NCBI GenBank assembly: GCA_964517355.1
Contig: CAZFCK010000250.1
Coordinates: 1-6,712, forward strand
Direction: 5' to 3'
Source: CAZFCK01 sp964517355
GTDB lineage: Bacteria > Desulfobacterota > Desulfovibrionia > Desulfovibrionales > Desulfovibrionaceae
Length of the DNA: 6,712 nt
Both the position numbers and the translations under genes were made by a program. Shown piece after piece: positions 1 to 5,337 of the stretch. The notes under the pieces are model-generated. The model was not told the origin of the DNA and searched no databases. It was given only the letters and a program-made list of their open reading frames with translations. Position 1 is the first letter of the stretch; every line of letters starts with the position of its first letter.

Positions 1-28
1 CCTTTTTTAAAAGGTTTCCCCCCGGAAA
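1..28. terminator. Probable right part of an upstream terminator, cut by the window edge
   Basis: Positions 1-14 form a perfect CCTTTT-TT-AAAAGG hairpin. They are followed by TTTCC-CCCC-GGAAA (15-28), another short dyad. The block 9-22 (AAAAGGTTTCCCCC) looks like the right arm of a longer G-rich/C-rich terminator stem whose left arm would lie before base 1. A near-identical block occurs at 6629-6642. The gene it would serve is outside the window, so this call is inferential. Confidence 0.35.
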
Positions 29-57
29 GTTTCATAAATTAATCTAGAAATGGGAAA

Positions 58-66
58 TGGTATAAT
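58..66 (+). promoter_or_regulatory. Extended -10 promoter for the Crp/Fnr-type regulator gene
   Basis: TGGTATAAT combines a consensus TATAAT (61-66) with the TG dinucleotide of an extended -10 element. No good -35 hexamer lies 16-18 bp upstream, which is usual for extended -10 promoters. Transcription would begin near 73, giving a leader of about 70 nt before the ATG at 142. That leader carries the FNR-type box and other repeats listed here. The position fits the downstream gene well. Confidence 0.6.
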
Positions 67-82
67 TCCGGAAGCGCCGCCA

Positions 83-97
83 GTGACAAGAGGTGAC
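83..97 (+). repeat. GTGAC direct repeat in the regulator leader
   Basis: GTGAC occurs at 83-87 and again at 93-97, exactly 10 bp apart, so both copies face the same side of the helix. They lie between the predicted transcription start and the FNR-type box. This could be a binding site for a second regulator. The units are short enough that chance is a real alternative. Confidence 0.2.
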
Positions 98-105
98 GAC
101 GCGCA

Positions 106-119
106 TTGATATGAATCAA
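106..119 (+). promoter_or_regulatory. Perfect FNR-type operator (TTGAT-N4-ATCAA)
   Basis: TTGAT-ATGA-ATCAA matches the classical FNR consensus exactly, and the flanking bases A105 and T120 extend the symmetry to 16 bp. It ends 22 bp before the start codon of a Crp/Fnr-family regulator and is centred about 40 bp downstream of the predicted transcription start. That is a repressor or roadblock position, not an activator position. The simplest reading is autoregulation by the encoded protein. Its recognition helix keeps the Glu and Arg that FNR uses at E209 and R213. The site match is direct observation; autoregulation is inferred. Confidence 0.75.
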
Positions 120-122
120 TTT

Positions 123-133
123 TTGTGAAACAA
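123..133 (+). promoter_or_regulatory. Small dyad TTGT-GAA-ACAA before the regulator start
   Basis: TTGT (123-126) and ACAA (130-133) form a perfect 4-bp dyad just after the FNR-type box, 8 bp before the ATG. It may be a weak secondary site for a Crp/Fnr protein (TTGTGA is a CRP-like half-site), or a chance dyad. It occupies the place where a Shine-Dalgarno sequence would be expected, and none is visible. Confidence 0.2.
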
Positions 134-141
134 CCCCATCC

Positions 142-816
142 ATGAAAGCGCTCGTACATTTACAAAATTTGCCTCTTCTGCGCGGGGTGCCTCCGGAGCA
201 ATTGGAGGCTTTGGCCAACCACGCCTTGGACAGGGTTTTCGCTCCCGGCGCCCGGATTTGGAGCGAGGACGAGGCGATCCGCGCCTATTTCATCGTGCTC
301 TCCGGCAGGGTCAAGGTTTTTAAAAGCTCACAGGAAGGCAAAGAGCAAACGCTCTACATCATCGGGCCGGGGGAACCTCTGGGCTTGTGCGCCATGTTCG
401 GGGACGGGCATTTTCCCGTCAACGCCCAGGCGTTGGACGAGTCGCGGCTTTTGCTGTTTCCCGGGGATGTGCTTGAAGAAATGGCCAGGGATGAGCCCGC
501 GTTGATGCTGAATATGGTCCTGGTGCTTTCCAGGCGTTTGCGGGATTCCATGGCCATGATAGAGACTCTGGCCTTGCAGGAAATGCCGCAAAGAGTGGCC
601 GGTTTTTTACTGCATTCCCTGAGGACCCAAGGGAATAAAGAGCATGTTCAGCTCGGCGTGACGCAGCGCGAGTTGGCCAAGATTCTCGGCACCACTCCCG
701 AAACCCTGAACCGGGTGCTTAAACGCATGCAGACGGACGGCATTGTGGATGTGCGGGGCAGGGAAGTGCGTATTCTGGACCAAACCGCGCTGGAGAACGT
801 TTTGCAAGGGCGTTGA
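142..816 (+). CDS. Crp/Fnr-family transcriptional regulator
   Basis: This 224-residue protein has the full Crp/Fnr layout. An N-terminal cyclic-nucleotide-type beta-barrel spans about 11-112, with the family turn GPGEPLG at 75-81. A long dimerisation helix covers about 115-150, and a C-terminal winged helix-turn-helix about 170-215. The recognition helix (about 184-195, PETLNR core at 186-191) resembles FNR's VETISR and keeps the Glu and Arg base contacts, with Asn in place of Ser. This agrees with the perfect TTGAT-N4-ATCAA site upstream. The only cysteine is C83, so it cannot bind an FNR-style [4Fe-4S] cluster with four Cys ligands. It is more likely a ligand- or heme-responsive member such as the HcpR or DNR type, though the sequence does not settle the signal. 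The ATG at 142 begins a standard N-terminus but has no clear Shine-Dalgarno. The gene converges on pilZ with a 37-bp gap. Confidence 0.93.
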   Translation: MKALVHLQNLPLLRGVPPEQLEALANHALDRVFAPGARIWSEDEAIRAYFIVLSGRVKVFKSSQEGKEQTLYIIGPGEPLGLCAMFGDGHFPVNAQALDESRLLLFPGDVLEEMARDEPALMLNMVLVLSRRLRDSMAMIETLALQEMPQRVAGFLLHSLRTQGNKEHVQLGVTQRELAKILGTTPETLNRVLKRMQTDGIVDVRGREVRILDQTALENVLQGR

Positions 817-853
817 AGGCAGGGACACGCTGCGAGGTGCGCCTGGGCGGAAC

Positions 854-1318
854 TCAGGCCATGAGATAAAAGCCGATATCCCGGTCGCGATCCAGCTGCT
901 GCGCGTAGACGCAACCGATTTTGTTGCCGTTTATGCGGAGGATCTTCACGAGTCTGGTGATGGTGCGCGGCGGATTGGTGTCCAGGGTAAAGGTGAGCTC
1001 CAGCATGTCGTTTACCGCGATATCGTGCCCCCGCAGCGTGCGGAATCCGACGCCCCCCATGGAAATGTCTTCCACGATAATTTTGCCGCTGTCCTTCCGT
1101 TTGCGGTCCACGTAGTGGCCGGGAAGTTGCGCCGCCTTCCGATATTGCTTTCTGAATTCAATGTGGGCTTTGAATACTTCACCACACGTGCACTTGACGC
1201 GGAAATTCTTTTTGTCCGGAGGAAGCCTGCTGGTATCCAGGTTTTTGGCCACGCCGCATGTAGGGCACACCAGAGTGGCGTAACCTTCTTTGTTTACATA
1301 AAACGTTTTTTCTTTCAT
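854..1318 (-). CDS. Zinc-ribbon plus PilZ domain protein (probable c-di-GMP receptor)
   Basis: With the start at ATG 1318 the protein has 154 residues. The N-terminus is an MJ0042-like zinc ribbon, with C18-x2-C21 and a second knuckle C43-x-C45 followed by GEVF. A PilZ domain follows, carrying both c-di-GMP signatures: RxxxR (R56-R60) and DxSxxG (D84, S86, G89, in EDISMGGVG). Proteins of this class bind cyclic di-GMP and alter motility, adhesion or secretion; the partner cannot be told here. No signal peptide or membrane segment is seen, so it is probably cytosolic. The open frame continues upstream to TTG 1408, with ATGs at 1399 and 1330. I chose 1318 because MKEKTFYV begins the folded ribbon and the extra 30 residues look like untranslated leader. 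The Shine-Dalgarno is weak. The gene lies downstream of the ABC-F gene on the same strand but appears to have its own promoter at 1479-1507. Confidence 0.88.
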   Translation of the reverse strand: MKEKTFYVNKEGYATLVCPTCGVAKNLDTSRLPPDKKNFRVKCTCGEVFKAHIEFRKQYRKAAQLPGHYVDRKRKDSGKIIVEDISMGGVGFRTLRGHDIAVNDMLELTFTLDTNPPRTITRLVKILRINGNKIGCVYAQQLDRDRDIGFYLMA

Positions 1319-1351
1319 GGAACCGCCCATCTTCCCCCACGTGAATTTCCA

Positions 1352-1371
1352 TGCAACGATCCACCGTTGCA
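1352..1371 (-). promoter_or_regulatory. Hairpin in the pilZ leader
   Basis: TGCAACG and CGTTGCA form a perfect 7-bp stem around a 6-nt loop. It sits 33 bp upstream of the chosen pilZ start, inside the predicted 5' leader. It could be an operator dyad or an RNA stem that affects translation. No terminator-like U-run follows it on the minus strand. Confidence 0.4.
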
Positions 1372-1463
1372 GGCGGGATGTGCGAATAAGTGAACCCATT
1401 GATAACAAAAACGAAGTGAAGAATAAAGAGCTGGGAGGAGATTTTCCGCCTCTTTCATGCTGG

Positions 1464-1491
1464 TATTGTTACGCTTGCAATATGGTTACGC
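1464..1491. repeat. 17-bp-period direct repeat over the pilZ promoter
   Basis: TATTGTTACGC (1464-1474) recurs as TATGGTTACGC (1481-1491), matching at 10 of 11 positions and separated by TTGCAA. One copy overlaps the predicted -10 element and the other covers the predicted transcription start of pilZ. That is where a repressor would bind. The repeat is direct observation; the regulatory role is inferred. Confidence 0.4.
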
Positions 1492-1507
1492 GGCAACGAT
1501 GCGTCAA
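1479..1507 (-). promoter_or_regulatory. Predicted sigma70-type promoter for pilZ
   Basis: On the minus strand, TTGACG (1502-1507, 5 of 6 consensus) and CATATT (1479-1484, 4 of 6) are separated by the ideal 17 bp. Transcription would begin near 1472, giving a leader of about 150 nt before pilZ. The promoter lies just past the ABC-F stop codon, so pilZ can be expressed independently. Confidence 0.5.
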
Positions 1508-1566
1508 GGGGAAGAATTATGCGCGGACCTGCTCCTGCAGAAGCTGTTTCATAAGGGATACCGGTT

Positions 1567-3525
1567 TCAATCCGCAGCAAGTTCGGCGCGGCGGGCCTCA
1601 AGCTCCTGGATGCGGGCTTCCAGCTCGGCCATGCGTTCGAAAAGCGATTCGCTTTTCTCCTTGTACATGTTGTAATCTTGCAGGAGCGCGGTCGATTTAT
1701 CCGTGTCGGCGTAAATGTCCGGATCAGCGAGGATCTGTTCGGTGCGCCCCATCTCTTCAAGCAATGTTTCGAGTTCCCGCTCCAGCTTGGCGTAAGCCTC
1801 TTTCAACGGTTTGAGTTCACGGTAGATGAGGTTGCGTTGTTCGGCCTGCCTGCGTTTGAGCTCCTTGAGTTCTTCCCTGCTCAGGCCTTGCTGTTGGGGG
1901 CGCGTTGCATCCTGCTGGAGGTCTTCCAAGGCCGCGCGGCGGGCCTGGTCGTATGCGTCGAAGCCGTCATACGTCGTGAGTCCCGTGGGCGAGAGTTCCC
2001 AGATCTGCTCCGCCACGCGCTTGAGCAGCCAGCGGTCGTGCGCAACGAAAAGCACAGTGCCGGGGTAATCCTCAAGGGCCTGCATCAGGGCCTCGCGGCT
2101 CTCCAGATCCAGGTGGTTGGTGGGTTCGTCCAACAGCAGCAGGTTGGCGCGCGCGAGAAACAGGCTGGCCAGGAGCAAGCGGCTTTTTTCCCCTCCGGAG
2201 AGGGATTTGACGAACCGCTCGAAATATTCCTGCCCCAGCATGAACAGGCCCAGCACGCTCATGAGTTCCTCTTCGGTAGTCCGGGGATCGCTCAAACGGC
2301 GGATTTCCGAGATGACGGAGCGTTCGGGATCAAGGATATCCAGCTGGTGTTGGCTGAAATACCCCAGGCACGTGGAGCTGCCGCGCTCCACATTGCCCCG
2401 CGAGGGGGGCAGCTGGTCGCTGAGCACTTTGAGCAAGGTGGATTTGCCGCAGCCGTTGGGACCGGCAAGGGCGATCTTCTGCCCCCGGTAGAGACTGAAG
2501 GACAATGGTTTCCAGAGGAGCGCGTCGGCGTAGGCCAGGGAAACGCCGACCGCGGCGAGGGGGACCTTGTCGCCGCGCTTGGGTTCGGGCCATGAAAAGT
2601 TCAGGGATTTGCGCTTTGCTTCGGGCTGGTAGCCGGCCAGTTGCTTTTCCAGGCGTTGCGCCTGCTTTTTTTTGCTGCCCGCCTGCCGGGCCTTGGTGGC
2701 TTTGGCCTTGAAACGGCGCACGAAATCCATTTTTTTTTCAATTTCATTGGCCAGCTTTTGGGCTTCGCGTTTGCGTTGCTCCTCCTGTTCGGCCTGCCAC
2801 TCCAGAAGTTCGTCGAAGCTTCCTTTGCGGTACAAGGGCTTGTTACCCCCGAGCAGCAGTACGTGGGTGCCGACGTTGTCGATAAAGACACGGTCGTGCG
2901 CCACAAAAACAAGCACGCCCTCGTAGGAAAGCAGAAAAGATTCCAGCCATTCCACAGCTTCGAGGTCCAGGTGGTTGGTGGGCTCGTCGAGAAAAAGGAG
3001 ATCCGCGCCGGCCACGAGCACGCGCGCAAGTTTGGCGCGTTCGCGCCATCCTCCTGAAAACGTGCGCAGGGGATTGCTGTGCGCGCTCTCGTCGAACCCC
3101 AGCCCGGTGAGTACGGCATGGGCGCGGTGTTCGGGGTTGTAGCCGTGCGTCTGCTCCAATTCCGCCTGGCGCGCGGCCAGGGACGTGAGAGCCGCCTTAT
3201 CGCCGGCCTGCTGCGCCTGCTCCCATTCGATCCAGAATTCTCCCCATGAGGGAAGCACTTCCAGAACGTAGGTCAGAAGTGGGAGTTTCAGGGTCTCGTT
3301 ATCCAGCTCTTGCGCCACATAACCGAGCCGCGCCCCTTTGGGGTGGATGACGCGGCCGGAATCCGGCGCCATTTCGCAGGCAAGGAGTTTGAGCAGGGTG
3401 GATTTTCCCACGCCGTTGGGGCCGACAACGGCGAGACGTGTTCCCGAATGGATTTCCAAGGAGAAATCCTGGAACAGATCGCGGCCGCCGTAGGCCTTGG
3501 AGAGTTCTTGGAGTGTAATCTTCAT
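1567..3525 (-). CDS. ABC-F family ATPase, YheS-like (ribosome-associated translation factor)
   Basis: This 652-residue protein has two tandem ABC ATPase domains and no membrane segments, as ABC-F proteins do. Domain 1 has Walker A GPNGVGKST (35-43), signature SGGWR (157-161), Walker B with LDEPTNHLD and catalytic E181, and switch H210. Domain 2 has GPNGCGKST (355-363), SLSGGEKSR (442-450), Walker B with E467, and H496. The charged linker (about 242-310) contains RFKAKATKARQ, the pattern of the P-site-tRNA-interacting linker in YheS/YdiF-type members. The YFSQHQLDIL segment (389-398) also resembles YheS. A coiled-coil tail spans about 548-648. Members act on the ribosome at the tRNA exit or peptidyl-transferase region, relieving stalls or antibiotic inhibition. 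Length is normal for a housekeeping YheS/Uup-like factor, and no extended antibiotic-resistance loop is evident. The ATG at 3525 starts the usual MKITLQ strand but lacks a clear Shine-Dalgarno. Confidence 0.95.
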   Translation of the reverse strand: MKITLQELSKAYGGRDLFQDFSLEIHSGTRLAVVGPNGVGKSTLLKLLACEMAPDSGRVIHPKGARLGYVAQELDNETLKLPLLTYVLEVLPSWGEFWIEWEQAQQAGDKAALTSLAARQAELEQTHGYNPEHRAHAVLTGLGFDESAHSNPLRTFSGGWRERAKLARVLVAGADLLFLDEPTNHLDLEAVEWLESFLLSYEGVLVFVAHDRVFIDNVGTHVLLLGGNKPLYRKGSFDELLEWQAEQEEQRKREAQKLANEIEKKMDFVRRFKAKATKARQAGSKKKQAQRLEKQLAGYQPEAKRKSLNFSWPEPKRGDKVPLAAVGVSLAYADALLWKPLSFSLYRGQKIALAGPNGCGKSTLLKVLSDQLPPSRGNVERGSSTCLGYFSQHQLDILDPERSVISEIRRLSDPRTTEEELMSVLGLFMLGQEYFERFVKSLSGGEKSRLLLASLFLARANLLLLDEPTNHLDLESREALMQALEDYPGTVLFVAHDRWLLKRVAEQIWELSPTGLTTYDGFDAYDQARRAALEDLQQDATRPQQQGLSREELKELKRRQAEQRNLIYRELKPLKEAYAKLERELETLLEEMGRTEQILADPDIYADTDKSTALLQDYNMYKEKSESLFERMAELEARIQELEARRAELAAD

Positions 3526-3667
3526 AATAGCGCATCGGGCAATAGCAGAAGCCGGCGCAGAACGCCAGTCCCAAACGCGGGGCTGTCCGGGACACGTCTC
3601 ACGCGGCTTCGGGAGTTTACAAGATAACTATACGACTTTCGGACTATAAAAAGGAAAGAATAAAGTC

Positions 3668-3709
3668 GCGGGCTTTCGCGCCCGCACGACGACCAGGGGA
3701 GGCCCCTGG
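3668..3709 (-). terminator. Tandem hairpins, candidate terminator for the CoA-binding gene
   Basis: Two perfect stems sit 7 bp apart: GCGGGC/GCCCGC (3668-3685, 6 bp, 6-nt loop) and CCAGGGG/CCCCTGG (3693-3709, 7 bp, 3-nt loop). Read on the minus strand, the distal GCGGGC hairpin is followed by a pyrimidine-rich, T-biased tract (about 3645-3667). This suggests an intrinsic terminator for leftward transcripts from the CoA-binding gene. Downstream of the hairpins on the plus strand there is no T-run. The pair may instead be a dispersed intergenic repeat. Confidence 0.4.
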
Positions 3710-3769
3710 ACGCCGGTAAAAGGATATGTTGATTCTTGCCATCTTTTTTTCAATAAATGCAGCTTGTTG

Positions 3770-3778
3770 TGGTATAAT
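3770..3778 (+). promoter_or_regulatory. Orphan extended -10 promoter facing rightward
   Basis: TGGTATAAT is the same extended -10 string found before the regulator gene at 58-66. A/T-rich sequence lies upstream, but no good -35 is present. Transcription would start near 3785, heading into the 3' end of the oppositely oriented CoA-binding gene. No credible + strand gene follows until 5338. It may drive an antisense or small RNA, or be inactive. Confidence 0.35.
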
Positions 3779-3892
3779 CCCTGTTCAGGAAGTCGTATAT
3801 GTAAGGAGATGCTTCTCGAAGGTTTTCCCCTCGCATACCCACACGATTGTATAAAAACGTTACAAGAGGCTTCGCTTGCGCGGAAAAAGGAA

Positions 3893-4327
3893 TCATTTGC
3901 CCTTTATCATGCGCATATGCTCAATCTTCAGGCATTTGTTCATCACGACGCGCAGTCCGGCGGCCCGGGCCTTGTCGGCCGCGGCGTTATGGGCCAGGCC
4001 CAGCTGCATCCAGACCGCCTTGGCGCCAGTGGCGATGGCCTGATCCACAATGCCGGGAATCGCATCAGGCTTGCGAAAGATATCCACCAGATCCACGGGA
4101 TGCGGTAAGGACTGAAGATTCGGATAACAAGGAACGCCGAGAATTTCACGGGCGCCGGGATTGACCGGAAAGATGGTGAAATTCTGCTCCTGAAGGTATT
4201 TTGCCACGCGGTGCGAGTCCCTTTCGGGTTTGGTGGAAAGTCCTACCACGGCGATGGTCTTCACTGATTGCATCAGCTCCAGCACTTCCTGGTCCGTTGC
4301 GTTCGTTTCGGGAAATTCACAAGACAT
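3893..4327 (-). CDS. CoA-binding domain protein (YccU-like, CoA_binding_2)
   Basis: This 144-residue, single-domain Rossmann-fold protein matches the YccU family in length and motifs. The nucleotide-binding start is IAVVGLSTKPERDSHRVAKYL (residues 25-45). FPVNPG lies at 53-58, VDIFRKP at 81-87, VWMQLG at 105-110, and the C-terminal MNKCLKIEH at 129-137. The fold is that of the CoA-binding domain of succinyl-CoA synthetase. These stand-alone proteins are thought to bind CoA or an acyl-CoA, and no reaction is firmly established. No signal peptide is present, so it is cytosolic. The start at ATG 4327 is well supported by a CAGGAG Shine-Dalgarno (4334-4339) 6 bp upstream. It follows the minus-strand MBL gene by 59 bp with no obvious terminator between, so the two are probably co-transcribed. 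Confidence 0.93.
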   Translation of the reverse strand: MSCEFPETNATDQEVLELMQSVKTIAVVGLSTKPERDSHRVAKYLQEQNFTIFPVNPGAREILGVPCYPNLQSLPHPVDLVDIFRKPDAIPGIVDQAIATGAKAVWMQLGLAHNAAADKARAAGLRVVMNKCLKIEHMRMIKGK

Positions 4328-4386
4328 GCGTAGCTCCTGTTGTTATTGCGGCATGTTCCCAGGGGTAATGAAGAAAGGCGTGTTGG

Positions 4387-5220
4387 TCAATCCGCGGAAG
4401 GCGGATAGGCGATAGTCAGCCCCACGCCCACTTCGCGCAGAGGCAAAGTGCGCGCAAGATGAATTTTGGCTGCCAGGTCCGTGCAATGGCAAGCGTGCAA
4501 GCGCTTGAGTCCCAATTTGTCCAGGTAGGCGGCAGTGCCTTGCAAGCGGGAAGCGGGGGCGTTTTGCAGATGCAGCCCCCCGATGACATCGAGTACGCGC
4601 CGCTCCCCACAGATTTCCATGGCGTGGGCCAGAGTATTGCACACGCCGGCATGGGCGCACCCCGTGAGCAACACAAGGCCGTTGTCGTCGCGCCAGACAA
4701 GGGAGCTGTCGTCGGCCAGGATGTCGCCGTCCATGGGCGGGACATCTTCAAAGTCGAAACGCCGCGGAATTTCACCCAGAAAGAGCAGCCGCCCGCTTAA
4801 CCAGAGGGGCTCGCGCGACAGCCGCAGGGCAAAGTGACGTTGCAGATGCGTGGAGTCGAGCAGACTGCCGATTTCAGGCAAAGGACCGAAGGGCTTGTGC
4901 TCGAATGCCAGCGGATGCGCCACCAGTTCGGGATTGGAGCAATTCGGGGGCAAGAGCCCCTCGATGCGCGCTTCCGTGCGCATGGCGATCAGGTGCGTGA
5001 GCCCCCAGCTGTGATCCAGGTGGCCGTGGCTCAGCACCAGACGGTCAAGCCGCAAGAGGTCTTGCCCCATTTTTGCCGCATTGCGCAAAAAAATGTCGGA
5101 ATATCCGGCATCCAGCAGCGTGCGTTGCCCTTCGTGCTCCAAAAGCAGACTCAAGCCGGGTTCGGCGAAAAAATAGCGGTCGGTAAGTGTATTGTTGTCC
5201 ACAAGAATCGTAATTTTCAT
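4387..5220 (-). CDS. MBL-fold metallohydrolase, DHPS-like (COG1237 type), paralogue A
   Basis: Starting at ATG 5220 this gives 277 residues. It shows the metallo-beta-lactamase metal site SHGHLDH (64-70: H65, H67, D69, H70). It then shows the sequence pattern of the family named after 7,8-dihydropterin-6-methyl-4-(beta-D-ribofuranosyl)-aminobenzene-5'-phosphate synthase: GCAHAG with H190 and NTL, then VIGGLHL (212-218), then HCT (245-247). The usual G of HCTG is D248 here. The substrate is unknown; a methanopterin role is unlikely outside methanogens and C1 oxidisers. No signal peptide is seen. The open frame runs on to 6180, but that extension is antisense to paralogue B. The MKITILVDN start is the family's typical first strand. 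The Shine-Dalgarno is weak. The CoA-binding gene follows 59 bp downstream. Paralogue B is transcribed divergently from the same 117-bp region. Confidence 0.88.
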   Translation of the reverse strand: MKITILVDNNTLTDRYFFAEPGLSLLLEHEGQRTLLDAGYSDIFLRNAAKMGQDLLRLDRLVLSHGHLDHSWGLTHLIAMRTEARIEGLLPPNCSNPELVAHPLAFEHKPFGPLPEIGSLLDSTHLQRHFALRLSREPLWLSGRLLFLGEIPRRFDFEDVPPMDGDILADDSSLVWRDDNGLVLLTGCAHAGVCNTLAHAMEICGERRVLDVIGGLHLQNAPASRLQGTAAYLDKLGLKRLHACHCTDLAAKIHLARTLPLREVGVGLTIAYPPSAD

Positions 5221-5262
5221 GGACCGTACATAGCCCACATCGAACCGTTTTTCCACAAGGGA

Positions 5263-5290
5263 CTTGCAACGCACCCAGGGTCCGGGCAAG
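5263..5290. promoter_or_regulatory. Dyad at the midpoint of the divergent MBL intergenic region
   Basis: CTTGC (5263-5267) and GCAAG (5286-5290) flank a central ACCCAGGGT palindrome (5273-5281), giving a nearly symmetrical 28-bp element. Its centre is about 5277, and the midpoint of the 5221-5337 intergenic region is 5279. A weak + strand promoter overlaps it: TTGCAA (5264-5269), 17 bp, CAAGAT (5287-5292). A shared operator controlling both divergent genes is plausible. The arms are short, so chance cannot be excluded. Confidence 0.35.
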
Positions 5291-5337
5291 ATGGTGTGAA
5301 GACGGAAGACCGGAAGGCAGTCGCAGAGGGAGGTATC

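Larger units (their letters stand above)
3526..3892. other. Gene-free region between the ABC-F and CoA-binding genes
   Basis: No convincing gene is found in these 367 bp. The part next to the ABC-F start must carry its promoter. Two TATAGT hexamers on the minus strand (3627-3632 and 3643-3648, 16 bp apart) are -10 candidates without good -35 partners. Two adjacent hairpins lie at 3668-3709, and an orphan extended -10 promoter points rightward at 3770-3778. The length and these elements argue that the CoA-binding and ABC-F genes are separate transcription units. Confidence 0.5.

Noticed and set aside
142..816. Canonical oxygen-sensing FNR
   Set aside because: The required cluster of N-terminal cysteines is absent; only C83 is present.
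743..1393. 216-residue plus-strand ORF
   Set aside because: It overlaps the regulator out of frame and is antisense to pilZ. It shows no recognisable domain.
1319..1408. 30-residue N-terminal extension of the PilZ protein
   Set aside because: It is basic and Trp-rich with no domain features, and lies before the natural ribbon start MKEKTFYV. It falls in the predicted leader. The start at 1399 or 1330 cannot be fully excluded.
1464..1491. CRISPR or plasmid-type iterons
   Set aside because: There are only two imperfect 11-bp copies with a 17-bp period, no spacer-repeat pattern, and no replication gene nearby.
1678..2595. 305-residue plus-strand ORF
   Set aside because: It is the antisense shadow of the ABC-F gene, whose motifs are unmistakable on the other strand.
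3764..4164. Two plus-strand ORFs of 114 and 105 residues near the orphan promoter
   Set aside because: Most of each is antisense to the CoA-binding gene. Their starts are a TTG inside the -10 region or an ATG without a Shine-Dalgarno, and neither shows a domain.
4834..5337. 168-residue N-terminal extension of the plus-strand MBL gene
   Set aside because: It is antisense to paralogue A. The ATG at 5338 has a strong Shine-Dalgarno and begins the family's first strand.
5221..5337. Sigma54 promoter in the divergent region
   Set aside because: GG and GC dinucleotides occur, but none has the required 10-bp spacing of the -24/-12 elements.
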